Assembly (NCBI GenBank): GCA_963971285.1
Contig: OZ020256.1
Location: forward strand, 7,380,501 to 7,444,500
Origin: Astropecten irregularis
Taxonomy: Eukaryota; Echinodermata; Asteroidea; Paxillosida; Astropectinidae
Direction of reading: 5' to 3'
DNA length: 64,000 bases
Each line of letters starts with the position of its first letter. Position 1 is the stretch's first letter. A model generated the notes under the pieces. That model saw only the letters and a list, made by a program, of their open reading frames with translations. It searched no databases and was not told the origin of the DNA. Positions 30,201 to 45,200 of the stretch are shown here, piece after piece. The position numbers were made by a program, and so were the translations under genes.

Positions 30201-33200
30201 ATGATGCATGATCAAAATAATTGCTTAGGGTTGATGTAATGTCAGTCACGAAAAACAAACATTTTTCCTATAAAAGTAAGCAAGATAGTAATTAGAATCT
30301 GCCCTTCATTATTTTCTTGGTTTGGGCTGTGGGTAGTGCAGTAATGTTATAAAGTGACCTGATGATTGTTATTTAAAGATTTGGTAAATGGTACAAATGT
30401 GTAATGTCAGTCACAATGTAATGTCAGTCACGATAAATTGCCATATTGTAATGTCAGTCACGTCAATACTTTTAGTCAATGGAAGAAATTTTGAACAGTG
30501 AATGGGCTGATAACTTCTCTAGTATAGTACCCACATTCCTACAATGACATTTAATCATGCTGAAATAATGCTCTTAGATCTAACATACTTGTTTTTGGTA
30601 TTTTAAATCCACCATCTTCAATGTTATGCTTGTAAGTGAATAATAAATGGATTTTGTTTTGGTCAAATGCACCCCATGTTAACACTCATTCAACATGAAT
30701 AATTATTTACATTTGATTGAAGTAAAAGTAATTTTATGCAGTCTTTTACTTTTTTGAATAGGGGCATACATTACAAGGGTCTCACACTACATAAGTTGTA
30801 CAGGAGAGTCAGGAGGATGCCAGAGACAGGAGCAGAGAGACAGGCCGAGTGCAGGAAAAATGTGAAAGAAAGAGGATTAAATGCAGCATACAAGCAGACA
30901 AGGAAAGAAATGCGGAGGAACAAAGGTCACCAAAAAGAGAACAAGAGGACAAAATATCTAAGACTTGTCAGAGAAAGTTGTGAAAGGTGATGATTCAATT
31001 GCAGTCAATGATTGGTGTGTTGTTGAGTAATTATAAGGGCGAGCCCTTCCCTGGGGCATTAATTTAAGTTGTGTATCCGAATGACAACTCCGAAGTGTCG
31101 TCATGGTAAAAGCTGGTAATAATACTAGAAGTGACCATTGAGAGAGGACAAAATACACTATAGTACACCACAGAAACAATAAGGAGAAAGTTGGAAGCAC
31201 AAATGTCTGTGAACATAACTTTGATGGCTTACAGCAATGCTTAATTTTTTTTAATACATATATACATGTACATATGTACAGTATATCAATGTACACTGTA
31301 CACATGTACATACAGGTGTGTAGCCTTTTTTTCTCTCATTTCCAAGCTTTAATCATCTTAGAATTGTAATTATTCTTTTAAATATAGTATAAACAGTCAA
31401 TTGATACTTCTCTTGTTGACAGAAAGTGTATTATTTAAGTGTTGAATTGTTGCTACTGTTAACATCTATTATGGATCTAACATGTAATGTCAGTCACGGT
31501 AATGTCAGTCACGGAGGTTAATTTGCATATTTGTTAAGAAATTAATTAAAAGTTTTTCCCATCTTACTACATTTGTTTGTAACCCTATTAGCAATAATGT
31601 CATACGGATTTAGATCTGCAGCACTTTTAACTTGAAGAGAAATTTTAAAAACATGTTTGCCCTTTTTGGGTTGCGTCGCTTTTTGTAATGTCAGTCACGG
31701 CAATAAACAACCCCCCTGGTCAGAAAAGCTGAACATGAAATTTCACAGTTTGATTACTGTAATGTGTATTGGGGTCCCAGTATCCCTCATGGCAAATATG
31801 GTTCTGCTGGCTGTAATTGTTTAGACATCAGAGCTGATTTGATATTCAAAATGTGTAAAAAATGTAATGTCAGTCACGGTGGAATTGCCCACTACACCAA
31901 AATTCTACTTTTATCAACAGGTGCATGCATTTGTTCAATTCTGGGACATTAGTTATATGTGAAAATACAACAATAAATGTAGATACGGGACTCCCCCAGA
32001 GCTTTTCCCTAAGTGGAGGTACTACCATTTCCTTGTTTAGCAGTCCTTTGTGCTGGTGTAAAGCCATATGTATACATGTAACCTTTTGATTGCTGACTTT
32101 CATGGACCATGACAATCCTGGTTGTAAACCATGTACAATAAAGTGACACATTGTGTACCAAGTAATGCCTTTAATGCTATTTTAGCCTTAAAAAAAAAAG
32201 CCTTAACTAATGCCAGGCCACATTGATGATCACAATGCCAATCCTGTACAATATTTGGTTCCCTGGTATGCTGGAAATACATGATGTTTTTAAGGAAATG
32301 CATATATCCTGGTTCACATTCACAGCACTACGGATAAGCTTCAAATTTGCACTTACTGTGCATTTCATTGCATGGTAGGAAAGGTCCAAATTGCCATAGG
32401 GATACTGCACACACACTGTACAACTACGTACAGGTATACCACCATGACACACTTCATATAGTAATAACATGGAGCTACATGTAGGGCATACCTGGTAATA
32501 TATTTACATGTAAGGCGATTAAAGGTATTGAGTTTTGTGTCATTCAACATGTTCAAAGCATATTTAAATGTACTGTACAGTACAGGATTGATGACATAGC
32601 CAAACAGAAATGATTTGCGTATAACTTTCAGGGTATGAAGATGGTACTGGTAGAAACACACTATTAAAATATAATCCACCTGAAATGGTGCATTTATCCA
32701 GAAAAAAAGTAAAACAATGACCGAACACGGTTTTGATATTGCGACGAGATCAAAACCATTCTTTATGTTTTATAAGAAAAATTTAGTCGGGTTTTCGCTA
32801 TTTTCTTGTGAATCATGCATGTCCGATTGAGCTGAGATTTTTACAGGTTTATCATTTCATGCACATTCTGGATCAGACATAGTGTGAGTGCTGTTCTTTG
32901 ACATTTACCAATCGTGTATTATAATGTAACTGTAATGGGTGTGCATACAGTATAATCTGTATCCTGGCCTACAAATTTATAGGTAGTACAACAAAATGTA
33001 CAAATGACAGGCATCTACATGTCTAGTACATGTATTGTCCATCACGATGTACACCTGTACATGTACAGTACATGCACAGTGTATCATATTCGGTGAAATA
33101 GCACTGCGCACTTGAGCTAAAAATAGCACCGAACCTCAGACAAACATAGCAACCAGCCATGAAAACGTGTGGTGAGTGGGGATATGTGTGTGTGTTCATG

Positions 33201-36200
33201 CATGGTGTGACGTCATTAGTGCGGAACGCTATTCGTGAAAACTGCACAGTACATGTAAATTCAGACTGATATGTACATGTACATGTGTATGCATTTTTTA
33301 AAGATCATTAATTTCTTCGGACGAATACATGTATATGCAAAATATGTACATGTACCCATGTACATAATGCAGTTTATCTTGAAGTGTATTTTTGTGAGCC
33401 CCCTGATTCAGTGATCATAATGACTTACATACATTAACAAAAATCGCCAATTACAGGATGGTTAAATATAATAATTAATAATAAATTGTTAATTTACATC
33501 TATAGGCCTGTAATGTTTACATGGTGCGTATAAAGTGTATGCCCTGCAATTGATTGAAAACAATTTATTCAGAACATGTAGTTTAACATACATTTTTGTC
33601 ATATGCACATTAGGTTAAAACTGATTTAAAAATACAACAGGGCATGCTGCTAAACACTGTCTTGCAAACTAGAGGCCATATACATGTACATGTATATATT
33701 ACCACATGGATGTTTCAGGCAATTTGTGTTGGTGTTTTACTTATAAAATGCAGAGTAATACTAAGCTATACATATGTGTACAATAAGATGTACACATTTA
33801 GTGTATCTACCACATGTTAAACACAGTGTCATTGTGATACATGTAGGGTACATGTACACACATCAAAGATGTTCTCTTTTGACCCAAGCGAATTAGTACT
33901 CCATGGATTGACAGTTGATTCGATGGTATGTACAGTATACAAGTGCCCCTGAAGTGTGTCAATTAAAGTGCTATCATGCATGCATGCATATGTATACAGT
34001 ATGATACTGTATACCGGTACACGTACAAGCAGCGATGGTCAATTATCTACAAATGCACCATAACTTACTGGTAGTTACAGTAATTTAAAAGCACTAATCT
34101 TGCATTTAAAAATAAAATGAAAATATGTTTTGTTTCTCCTACTGTACATGATACATTGTACATGTTGGCCTAATACCAGTGAATACACGTGTATCAACTG
34201 TTGGTTACAATATATGTACAATGTATAATTTCAATGTACCATGACCTTTATAATTAACACATTGTTTCAGGCGAGTCTATGCTAGCGACTGTGGCTGACT
34301 TCCCATTGATTTGTGTGTATATAATTTCAAGCGGTGAAGCCACAGCCAGGTAATGTGGACGCAGCAGCATGGAGTGACCTACAGCGTACACATACACACG
34401 GTTTCAAAAACAAGCATAAGATTTACAATGTAAACAGAATGAATGGGTTTATGACAGAGGCAAAACAAAATGATGATAATAACAACCAATTCCAACTGTG
34501 TGCACAAGTTACTTAAAAATTGAAGAATTACATGTACATGTAACTACCAGTATACAGCCTTGAGACCTTGACCTACAGTACAGTGTACAAATACAAGATC
34601 TGATTTATCAAGACAGATGCAGGTACCTGTGCAAGTTTTGCAAATTTTAGGCCTACACATCTACTCAATAGACCTTATACACGGTGCATCCATCCCGCAT
34701 TTGAAGCAGTGCAATCAAACCGAGGCTTGATTCAAAATAATCTGGTACCATATCCTTTTTAGATTTTGGTGTGATCTGTTCCAAAGGGTATACAGGGAGG
34801 GTGACAAAACACCATGAATAAGGCATATACTGTTCATGTACTGCACAGTGTTTTTCTAAGCTGACATAATTTCATCAAAGTTAACATAATATTTCTACAC
34901 AAGATATTTGGTCCTATTATTTGTCACATAGTATTTAAACACAATGTACACTGTAGGCCTACATGGGTACATGCACTTAATGTAAAGAAGTGTGTACAGT
35001 ATGCATATACATGTATGCATATTACCATATTATTTTTCCAACAGAAATGAAAACATAGACGCGTGTATATTGGCTAGATTGTATTCCAGAAATGAAACTA
35101 CATGCATGATAAACTTTTTCTGTCTGTACCCATGTACACGTATGTATACACCTGTGCATGGAATTGTGCCATTGTTTTAATGTGAGTCACATCTTTGATT
35201 CTGATCATTTCCATCTGGTATTACATACATGCAATGTACATACTGTACATTATATATCTAGAGCACTTGATTAATTTGAGCTCACTTTCAGTTTACAACA
35301 AAATGTGCTGGTCATAAGACACGTACATGTACAGAGCATATTGCAGTGCTTGCACATATGCATTCACTACATGTACATAGGCCCACATGAACACATGTAG
35401 AAATACCTGTGTATTGTATTCAAGCACAATAGATATAGCAATATCCTTCAGTGGAAGGTCACATAGATACTTCTATTGTTGACACATGTGCAAGGTGAAT
35501 CCTCAACTCCTTAACTGATTTTTTCTTTCTTTTTTTAAATGAAGGAGAAAAAAATGAAAAGGCCTATTTGTGATTAATCAGTATGTACATGTACATTACG
35601 GATTAGTTTGTTTTGTAGGCAAATGCACCAGTTGGTCTCAATTATAATGACTAGAATGAATACTTCTGGTTTTTATCTCATTCAGTCATTCCCTGTTGAG
35701 ATTGATTTCATTTTAATTAGAAGAACTGTGGATATAACCTCACACTGGAAGACGGTCCATTGACTCGCATCATGATATGCAATCAATGACATCGTTAAAA
35801 GATGATGCTCTTAACTCGAGTGGATATGACCCTCGTATCGTATGAAAACAAAATGAAGAGATATTTTAAGAAGTAATGTAATTGCACCTGCTGGCAGCTA
35901 ACCCAAATGCTTTATATTGAATACATACTTTGTTTGTGATGCAGTTCCTAAGGCATTGTGTGCACACCTGTCATTTCTATGTGTAGTATCAGATGGCGGG
36001 GACCTAAGATAGAAAATGCACTCAAAACCATACAAAAAATGATAAAGAAGGTCAATAAAATACCCTAGAAAATCTATACAAAAGGAAGGAGAGCTCAGAA
36101 ATATGTGTACAGATGTACACGTATTCAGTAGGCCCCTACTCATTTGAGTCAGCCAGAAATAGTTCTCGCTTGACAAATGGGGTTGACATTTGGTATGGCT

Positions 36201-39200
36201 GTTACTATTATACACGGCCACTATCTGATGCTCTGTCAAGCAATTATGGTCATCAAGCTCATGGAGCAAGTGACAGTGTGAGCCAATGGGGTGATGCAGC
36301 GTTGCAGTCATATGGCAATGAGGCTGGCCGTTGGTTCTGCCAAAGTGCTCCGTTTTGTAGTCACAAATGCTACCCAATAGGCTACAGATTCTAAGATTGG
36401 CTGAACTTGTGTGAAAATGCCTCACCAGGCAAAGTAAGTTACTGGTGAAAAAATCCATGTGAATTTCAAGCAAACCCATCCTAATAATGGCCACAGAACA
36501 TATACATGTACACATTCATACATGTACATGTATGCTGTATCATGTACAATCTTGACCGTACGCACTATTCATAGAAATGATTTTGTGCAAAGGATTTTTT
36601 TGTTATTAAATTTTTATTTTTTTCTTACCATTGACCTATTGCCTACATGTAGACCTCTCTCACGGTAACACGTGCCTGGATGGTTGGTTGGACAAAAAAG
36701 GTTAAAGGGCAAACATGACTTGGCTGCACCAAATGCCATTCAACAGAACTACATGTAAGTACATGTACATGTACATGCACACATTAGCAGATGTACTATG
36801 TATGTGTAGTACATGTAGGCCTACACTACATGTATACCTATTGGATTTGATGCAAGTCAAGTAAAATGTTACATGTATTTTAAGTTAAATTCTGACTGCT
36901 TAACAATTAGTAATAAACTAAGTACAAATCAATGACAATATAAACAAGCATTGCACAATGAAGCTATTGACTGTCACAAACATGTAGATGGCCTTAATAT
37001 TATAAGACCATCCTTTCCAGTATTTCCTGCAACATTTCAGAAGGGCTTGTGAAGTCCTGTTCAATGAAACAATAAATTAGACAAGACCTACTTATTTTAA
37101 TGGAAATCTCAAATCCCACCACACATACTGTACATGTATGTATTCACAAACACAATGTGATATTATTCAACCTACATGTGGACTGTAAGAGCACACAATG
37201 GCTAGGCCTTTCACTGCACTGGTCAACCTTGACAGACTAATTCCATGAATAGGTACATGTACATGTAGTCTACATCTTCCCTACAAGCAATGCAGACAAC
37301 GTGCTCTAATTATCAGAATAATTTTGGCATTGGCCCATACAATACACATACACGCATAGTCTTCATATCACAGAATGGGAAACGTTGTGCATTATGCTCA
37401 ATAAAGTCTCTGCAGTTTCCATGGCAACGGGCACAGAGGGTTTTAGGTTGAGAAAGTGGCAAGGTCCGTCATTAAATGAAAGAGAAATTAAGGTTAAAGA
37501 GACACATTATTTTTCTGGTAAAAACAAAGCAATAGCTGATAGCTTGAGATTATAAAAGATTTCAAAATCATATGAACCTGAACGTGTACACGTAAGTTAC
37601 AGAGCAAATTTACATTTTTTTTCTGAAATTTCCACTATGAGCAATGTCATGAGATTGATATTTAAACCTGTACCAAAAATGTTCTCTGCACAGAGCAACA
37701 TGTACATGTATCTGACCCAAAGCACCAAGGAATGATAATCAGCACTCTTGACCAGACAGGAAAATTACATGTCAGCCATGATGCTGTCAGGTTGGATTCT
37801 GTCAATCCCGTAAGCACAACGAATATGCATACATGTACATGGAAGACCTTAATTCTGGGCTTTCACAACATAAGTATAAAGCCTCTGGCAGACAGCCAAT
37901 AAATGTAGGAGGGGTTGGGCAAAGGAATTAATGCTAGCTAATTGTCTCCATTTGGAAGGCTGATCAACAAGCCCAAAAAATTCCCAAATAATTGGAAGAT
38001 GGCAAACAGCACAAAATCCACAGACAATTCAATGCACCATTAGGCCTAACAGGGCGCTGACAATTGCATCCATACTCCATCAGGAAGGCAAGTATTGGTG
38101 TGATATCCTATCTGTCATCTGTCCTGACAGCATGTATCCAGCAGAAACACCTACTGTCAAGTATGATCAATGTACAGTGTATGTAAAATGACAAAGTATA
38201 GTCCTACTGGACAGAACGTTTCAGAGTTGACCAAGTCTGTTAAGAGCCACACAAGAGTATAATTTATGTTTAATTGTGTATGCACATGTACATGTACATG
38301 TACATGTACATGTACAGTACATTTAATAGGCCTACATATTTTTTTATGTATTATTAAAGGTTTACTAGTACAATCAAATAACGTGTATAAAGAAATACAT
38401 CTGTATTGTTATAAAACTCAACCTGTTTATCATTGTTTGTGCTAAAAAGTATTGTACATAGAAAAAGGAGGTATTTTCAACCCATATTCAAGCACCCCAA
38501 TGTTTGCGACGAAAAACCTTGCTTACGTCACATGCAGAACTCCACGCACTGCACGCAGTATACTGTAGTGCAAGCCTATACACCAGTTCTGTAGGTGCAT
38601 GGACTGGATCAATAGGGGACTTTGGGGGGGGGGCGGGGCATGTACATGTACATGTACTGATTTTGTAACTTTTTGGTCAAAATTAAGCACTAACATAGTC
38701 AGTAATTATGTACTAAGCAATAATTTCAAAGCACTTGTCTTTCACCCCTTTTCCAAATTTGATTACAGTACTAAACCTTAAAAAAAAACCTGATATTCCA
38801 TACATGTACATGTGTACATGTATACATATACATGTGCAGGTACACACCATGTACATGTACTGTATGTAAACAAATGCAGCAAGAATACAATGTGAACTAT
38901 AATGACAAATACAATGTGCAGAAAATGCATATCCACAAACTGACTTACAACAAATGATTACGGCACAACACAGTACATGTACATGTATGTAGGGCCTACA
39001 CGTGTACATGTATTATACATGTATTGTATGTACAAAATGTATTACTGTCATAAAATATTTGCTGGTATGTGTATAAAATGCATGCTACATGTATCTGCTA
39101 TGATCATGTACCTATGAAGTAACAGCTGTGGTGTTACTCCATTGTTAAGAACAGTAACAAGGCAGTACTTACTGGACCACTTCATCAGGTTGGGACATTG

Positions 39201-42200
39201 TTATGGGTTGCATACATGTACATGTATCATAAATTCGTCAACATGTACTGTACCATCAGTCACCCTTGTAATAATGGGTGCTTATTCACAGATGTTCTTT
39301 GAATTAGTATGAAATTAATCATAATGAAAATAGATAATAAAGAGTCTTCATTAACCTACATACATGTATACATGTATGTACAAATTATGATGGACATCAG
39401 ACAGTTGGCTGTCAGCAGATTTTAGTTACCCGGGTAGCTTTTAAAATTGCATCATTACAAGTTTGAGTCAGATTTAAACCAGGCAATTTCACAACAACTG
39501 GACGCTGTGCTGTCACGTTCACAGGTCTGCCACAATGTGAGTGAACCTGAACTGGTTTCTTTCTGCCTACTGCCTGCATCCAGTATACCAATTACTAGCA
39601 ATGATCCTACATGTACTTCTCAGCAAGTTATATAATGAAACCAGCCCTTCGTGAAATGACCCGTATATCCAGTACACGCATCACTTCAATCCTTGGTCAA
39701 AATTTGATGCTCAAGGTCCTCCACTGATAATGATATTAAAATTACCCAAAATCTCATTTCAAATTGCATACTAACAGGCACAAAACTAGAATTACAAGAC
39801 CATTGGAAAGAATCATGAAACAAGTTAAATTAACTTGACAAGCTCTTTCGAAGCCCAACCCCGAAAAAAGGATTTAAACGGAAGAAACGCTTTTTATTTC
39901 AAATTCCTTACAATCTTTACTGGCCTCTTCAGACTTAAATCTCCATGACAATCTTCCTTTTTTGTGGCACTGGTGAGTTGAAAGTTTCTCAACCATTTAA
40001 AAAGAAAATATCCTGAAAATTCCATTAAGTAAAACCCATCCATCTTTCATTAAAAGCCCATGGCAATGACTGTAACCAATACATCAAGAATGTAAAAAAG
40101 CTCTTTGAACAGTCTCCATGTGTATGCACGTCCATGCGTGTAGGCCTACATGTACAGTGCCCAACATTTTCATACAAGCAGCCTGCTTTACAAATGACAA
40201 AGAATCCTACAATTGGGACAACATTTGGTAGCCCCATAATAAAAGACCACTTCCTTCTCCGATCACCAAATCTGGTGTATATGCGCTATTATACATCCAT
40301 AAGCTATTACATGTATATGGACACACATGTACAACATGTGCCTGAACATGTTGGATACATTAAATGCAAACATCTAATTTCTCCAAAACTGACAAAAATT
40401 GATAGCCTACAGTATGTGACACATACAGTACAAACTACAATGCATACATGTACATGTAAATGACAACCAGTTCCACATGTTACACATGTCCACATGTGCC
40501 AAAGTAAACTTTTCCCTTCTTGTTCCACTCGATGTTCTTCTTTTTTAATACACTACATATTAACATTGTATGCTCTATACACACTGTATACACCTGTGCA
40601 TAATGTACATCAAATGGCCTAGTAGTCCCTTTGAACTTCTTTTCCCACGGTTGCCCTACAAAAAGTCAACAATGGTCATATTGTTCAGTAATATAGTATT
40701 TTCAACCCAGTTTTAGCATACCGTACATATGTACATGTACAGGTAAATACATACATTATGTACAGTATATCACCACATGTATGGTGTAAAAATTTATAAT
40801 CATTGCAAAGCTTAAAATCAGGTTGGGCCATGGGATCACACAAATCTTACATCCCTGAGGAAGATACTTTGTAAATGTCTGATCTTTATGCAAATTGATT
40901 TATATGTACGTTCCTTATGTTTCAGTTACATCGTACCAGCACATGTATGTATACGTCATCTGTCCGAAAGGTCCCACGTAGTAAGGACATTACTGGCTGG
41001 TATTTCTGAGGAGCTGGTATATAATCACTGGGCCAATGAAATTCTCATAAGGGGGCCCAAAATATTTGTGTACCAGCTATCTGTATCATATTCATACAGT
41101 GTACATACTACTATCACCAACTAACCAACCAACCCCACATCCATCAAGATCTCTATCGAAAGAAATATTTAATAAAATAAATGATATGATGAAAGGCATG
41201 CTGTGTTATTATGAGTGCCCTCAGGTACAAGAAAGAAGGTCCAGAGTACCTGACCAGTGAGCCATGCTCTGCATTAGCCACACTACTACCGTGAAAATTA
41301 ATTGCATGGTGCATGTGAATAACAATTTGATATTGTGCACCCAGAAAAAAAAAAATTTAAAGCTGGTATCGGAAAACTGACAAAAGGAAATGGCTCCTCA
41401 AATGAAAATGGCAGCAAGTGGCCAATTCAGCTGCAAAACTAGAATGGCACTTCAGACTTCTCCATTTTTTTCTGGATCTTTTAATAAGGATATTCACCAG
41501 CGCTTTATGCGTTGGCTTGCTTGAGAAGGCAATTACGGTCTAGCGCCTTGCCTTCCAGGTTTACCTTACCGTATCACAGTATCATATTGATTATATGAAT
41601 GCACGGTCAATAACTAACATTGCAGCTGGCTACGACATCATCATGAACACTCTTAACATCTATATGGGTTCACCATTTGTCATATTCTATGTTTGCACAG
41701 TTTGTGTTAGTGCAGCAAATTGGCCGTCTATAAAGTTAATGGCAAATTTGTATCATTTGTGCTTTCCTTTCTGTTTAATTCAGATACTGTAATTAGGTTG
41801 AGTGAAGACAATAGGCCTAAACCAGCAACTGGCAACATTTTATTCAATTTGGTTATATCCCAGAATACCTGTGGCACCTTAATCCATGCTGTTATTAACC
41901 ATGTATCAGAAGTTAATTTAAAACTAGATGAGTATTTTTAAGGGTAGGGATCTCTAGCCATAAATGGCAATTAACTGGGTTTTGGCTTCTGACTGGCAAT
42001 TCAAACAGACCAGCACCAAAATTAAGCAGTAAGCCCTCTTGGATATAATTATAATCATGTCACAAATAGGGCTGGTGATGGTGTTTCGCTTTCAATTGCC
42101 TATTTTAATATTTAATTGCGACCTACTGGCCTCGCTTATTTTAGCAGTCACCTCTAAAGTTTATCCAGCAATATTGCAAGCTTGAAAATAAAACTGGCAT

Positions 42201-45200
42201 GAAACCAAAACAGCAGGAATATTGTGGACTAGTGTTTTCCTTGCCTTTGGTCAGTTTCCTGCCACCATATATCCTTTCATGGGTTCTGGCTGAAGAACAA
42301 TAAAGGATTTTGTAAAATAAGCTCAACATTGGACCATCAAATATTCAAAAATGTACATGTCCCATTACTGGAATGGATCCAGTCTGAATCTGCAATGTAC
42401 ATCTTGGGCAATGTCACAGGGTTTGGTAGCATAGTGTCTTCCCAAAGAGGTTGATATTAGAAAAATTTAAATATATTAATAGATAATGGTAAGGCGTGTG
42501 ATCATGGCCAAGGTAATCTAATTGGTAGCATGGCCCAACCACAGGGTACGTTTCCTATGAAATGAGAAGGAAATTCTCGGACTGGCAAATTTTCCCTTGT
42601 GTGCAAAAATTGTCAAGACAGTGAAATAAAACAATCTAATGTAATGTAGATTTACTCTCCTGAAAAAAGTAGTTGGGGTGTTGCATATCTTCTGATTGTA
42701 GAAATGGTAGAGTAAGTGCCTGTTGGCTGCCAAATGAATATTTGAAATATAGACTTCCATATTGGCTTCACATTAGTGGATTACCATGCAAAAAGAAGAT
42801 GAAGTGGTACATTAATAATTGGCAACTACATGTATATAGAATCTTGCATTATAAACGGTGTATAGGATGTAGGCCTATACATGTACAATGTATGAAAGTG
42901 TAACCTTCCAACTAAATATAAACTTATAATGTTCATGTATACATGTATGCACACATTTATACATGTACATGCATGCACACTTGTACATACTATTTTGTAC
43001 ATGTACATCATGCACGCATGGCACATACTTGTATGTTGTACTGGTATGCAATGTGCACATAAGTATACAATGGACATGTATTATATTATGCACACATGAA
43101 TACACATCATGCACATGCACAGTATGTCATTCACACATGTGCATGTATGTAGGCTACATACTGCACATATTACTGTACATGTATACGTACATGTACATTG
43201 TGTACATAATACATACGTGTGTACACTGTACACATTAGTGTGGCAGAGTATGTACATGTACATGTATTTTTCACTTTCTCCAAGTGCAGAAAGAAAACAC
43301 AGTCCTGACCTAAACACACCCTGTAAATAAGACAGCCATAGCAAGTATACTTCAACACTGACAACATCATTCAAAATACCAGTTAGCTGTAGGCAATTAT
43401 TTACTATCCTCTCCTTGTGTCCATTGGCACAGAGCAAATAATGCCTCATTTACATAGAACTGCCACCTTCTTCCTCAATACACAAACACCCCACACTCAC
43501 ACTCAGCAAGTCTGGCAAGTGCTGTTGACATATCAACAGGACCTTAATCCAATTAGCATGTAACTGTGATTTTAAATAGAATACTTCCACATTATTTTAC
43601 CCTGGTCTCCCATGGTAATAATATAAGTATGAAAGGAATTACCATGACTCCTTTTGTTGAGGAGCCATTACTTAATCCAACAGGCAGCACCAATTACAAT
43701 GTGACAGCCATGACAGTACAGTGCCTGTATCCTGTCATTAGGAGTTGGGGAAAAACCAGCCGCATGTCTTATACATACATGTAGTAGCTAACAAGCAATT
43801 TATCCTCCTTGTTAAACCACTTCGTACACTCACTTAGCCTCACTACCTGCATACATTCATACAGTGTAGCTAGATACGGTTGTGCGAAAGCCGTGGCCAT
43901 GTCTAAAATGTGTACACTAACTGCACATTGAGGTCTACACTGCACATGTATGGGTGTACATGTATAAAATTATACAGTGTGCAATTTGTAACCTCTCCAA
44001 ATTGCAAGAAAAAATATGTGCACTGTAGGCCTACTGCATCCTTATGCATTTGCCTTTTTGATTTATACCGTATTCTTTTTGTTTTTTAGAAGAAAACTGA
44101 ATTTAAATGGGCTTTTAAAAAAAGATATCCCATACTGTACATATACTACCGGTAATATCAAGTGACAAATAATTAATGCATATTTGCAAATAGCTATACG
44201 TACCCTGTATGATGGTCACAAGTGATGGTGGTGCACATGTTAATTTACCTAACTGAATTAACTGCAATTATTCAATAACTTTGGGAATTCAATCAAATTA
44301 ACAGGTAAATCAATTAAATCTATTCTCACAGTAATCTTTTTAAATGCAGATGAGATATGGAACCAATGAAATATACATGCTCGTGAAGTGAACGAAATTT
44401 GTGTAACCTATGTTTTAATTCTTAAGTGAAACTACAGTTCACAAACTATTGTTATAATCAATATATATACAGCCATGCCGGATTGAACTTGTAATAATAA
44501 CATACATTGATTCATATCAGTTGTAGTTTTCCCAATGCACAAACATCCTTCACCTTAAACATGAAGCAGCATGAACAAGCTCCAAAGGTCAGTTGTAAAG
44601 AAGGGGAAATTGGTTAAATTTTATATTTCCTGTTCTTGACAGGCATATTGCTAGTGTCCAGCGGCACATGGAGATCTTGACTCCACTTTACTATAAAATG
44701 ACTTGATTACATCCAGGTTTGTTTCTCTCTGCGGACACGCCCTTCCGATGGAGGCCCCTCTACAAAAAGCTGTGAAATCATTAAAAGATGTATTGATTTA
44801 CTGGCAATCTGTTTGAGGAAATCTTGAAAAAGATAAACATCCATCTTTCAATCTGTACACAACTTTCTCTGGAACATTAAGACACTGTCCAAAACAAAAT
44901 GTGTTTTATGTGATCCTTTTGCATGTAGTGCAGTTCCAGGGTGCCTCCAAGATGCCTGTAAAAATTGTTAACATCTCTTCATTAATTAGGGCCTTAATGT
45001 CAAATTGTATACTGGGTATTTCAACTTTGTTCTTTAAAGGATTTTAAAATGCACAATGTATTTATTTCATTCAATGTTCTGAAAGTTTCCACATTTCTCA
45101 TGTAACCAAGAGACCCAAAGCCTGAATAATCATTACAAAACTGAAACCTGAATCTACACAAAGGTGCAAAATTTCAATGAATGATGAAATGAAGGCATCA

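Noticed and set aside
36113-36394. Plus-strand frame of 93 codons overlapping the 205-codon frame
   Set aside because: No family similarity, no splice or promoter support; it overlaps another chance frame.
35898-36515. 205-codon minus-strand reading frame, the longest in the window
   Set aside because: No recognisable domain and odd His/Cys/Tyr-rich composition; a frame of this length is plausible by chance in 128 kb of strand sequence.
38284-38318. CRISPR-like array of short palindromes
   Set aside because: A simple hexamer microsatellite without spacers, in a eukaryotic intron.
42826-43449. Overlapping Cys/Tyr/His/Met-rich frames on both strands
   Set aside because: Produced by TGTACATG repeats read in any frame.
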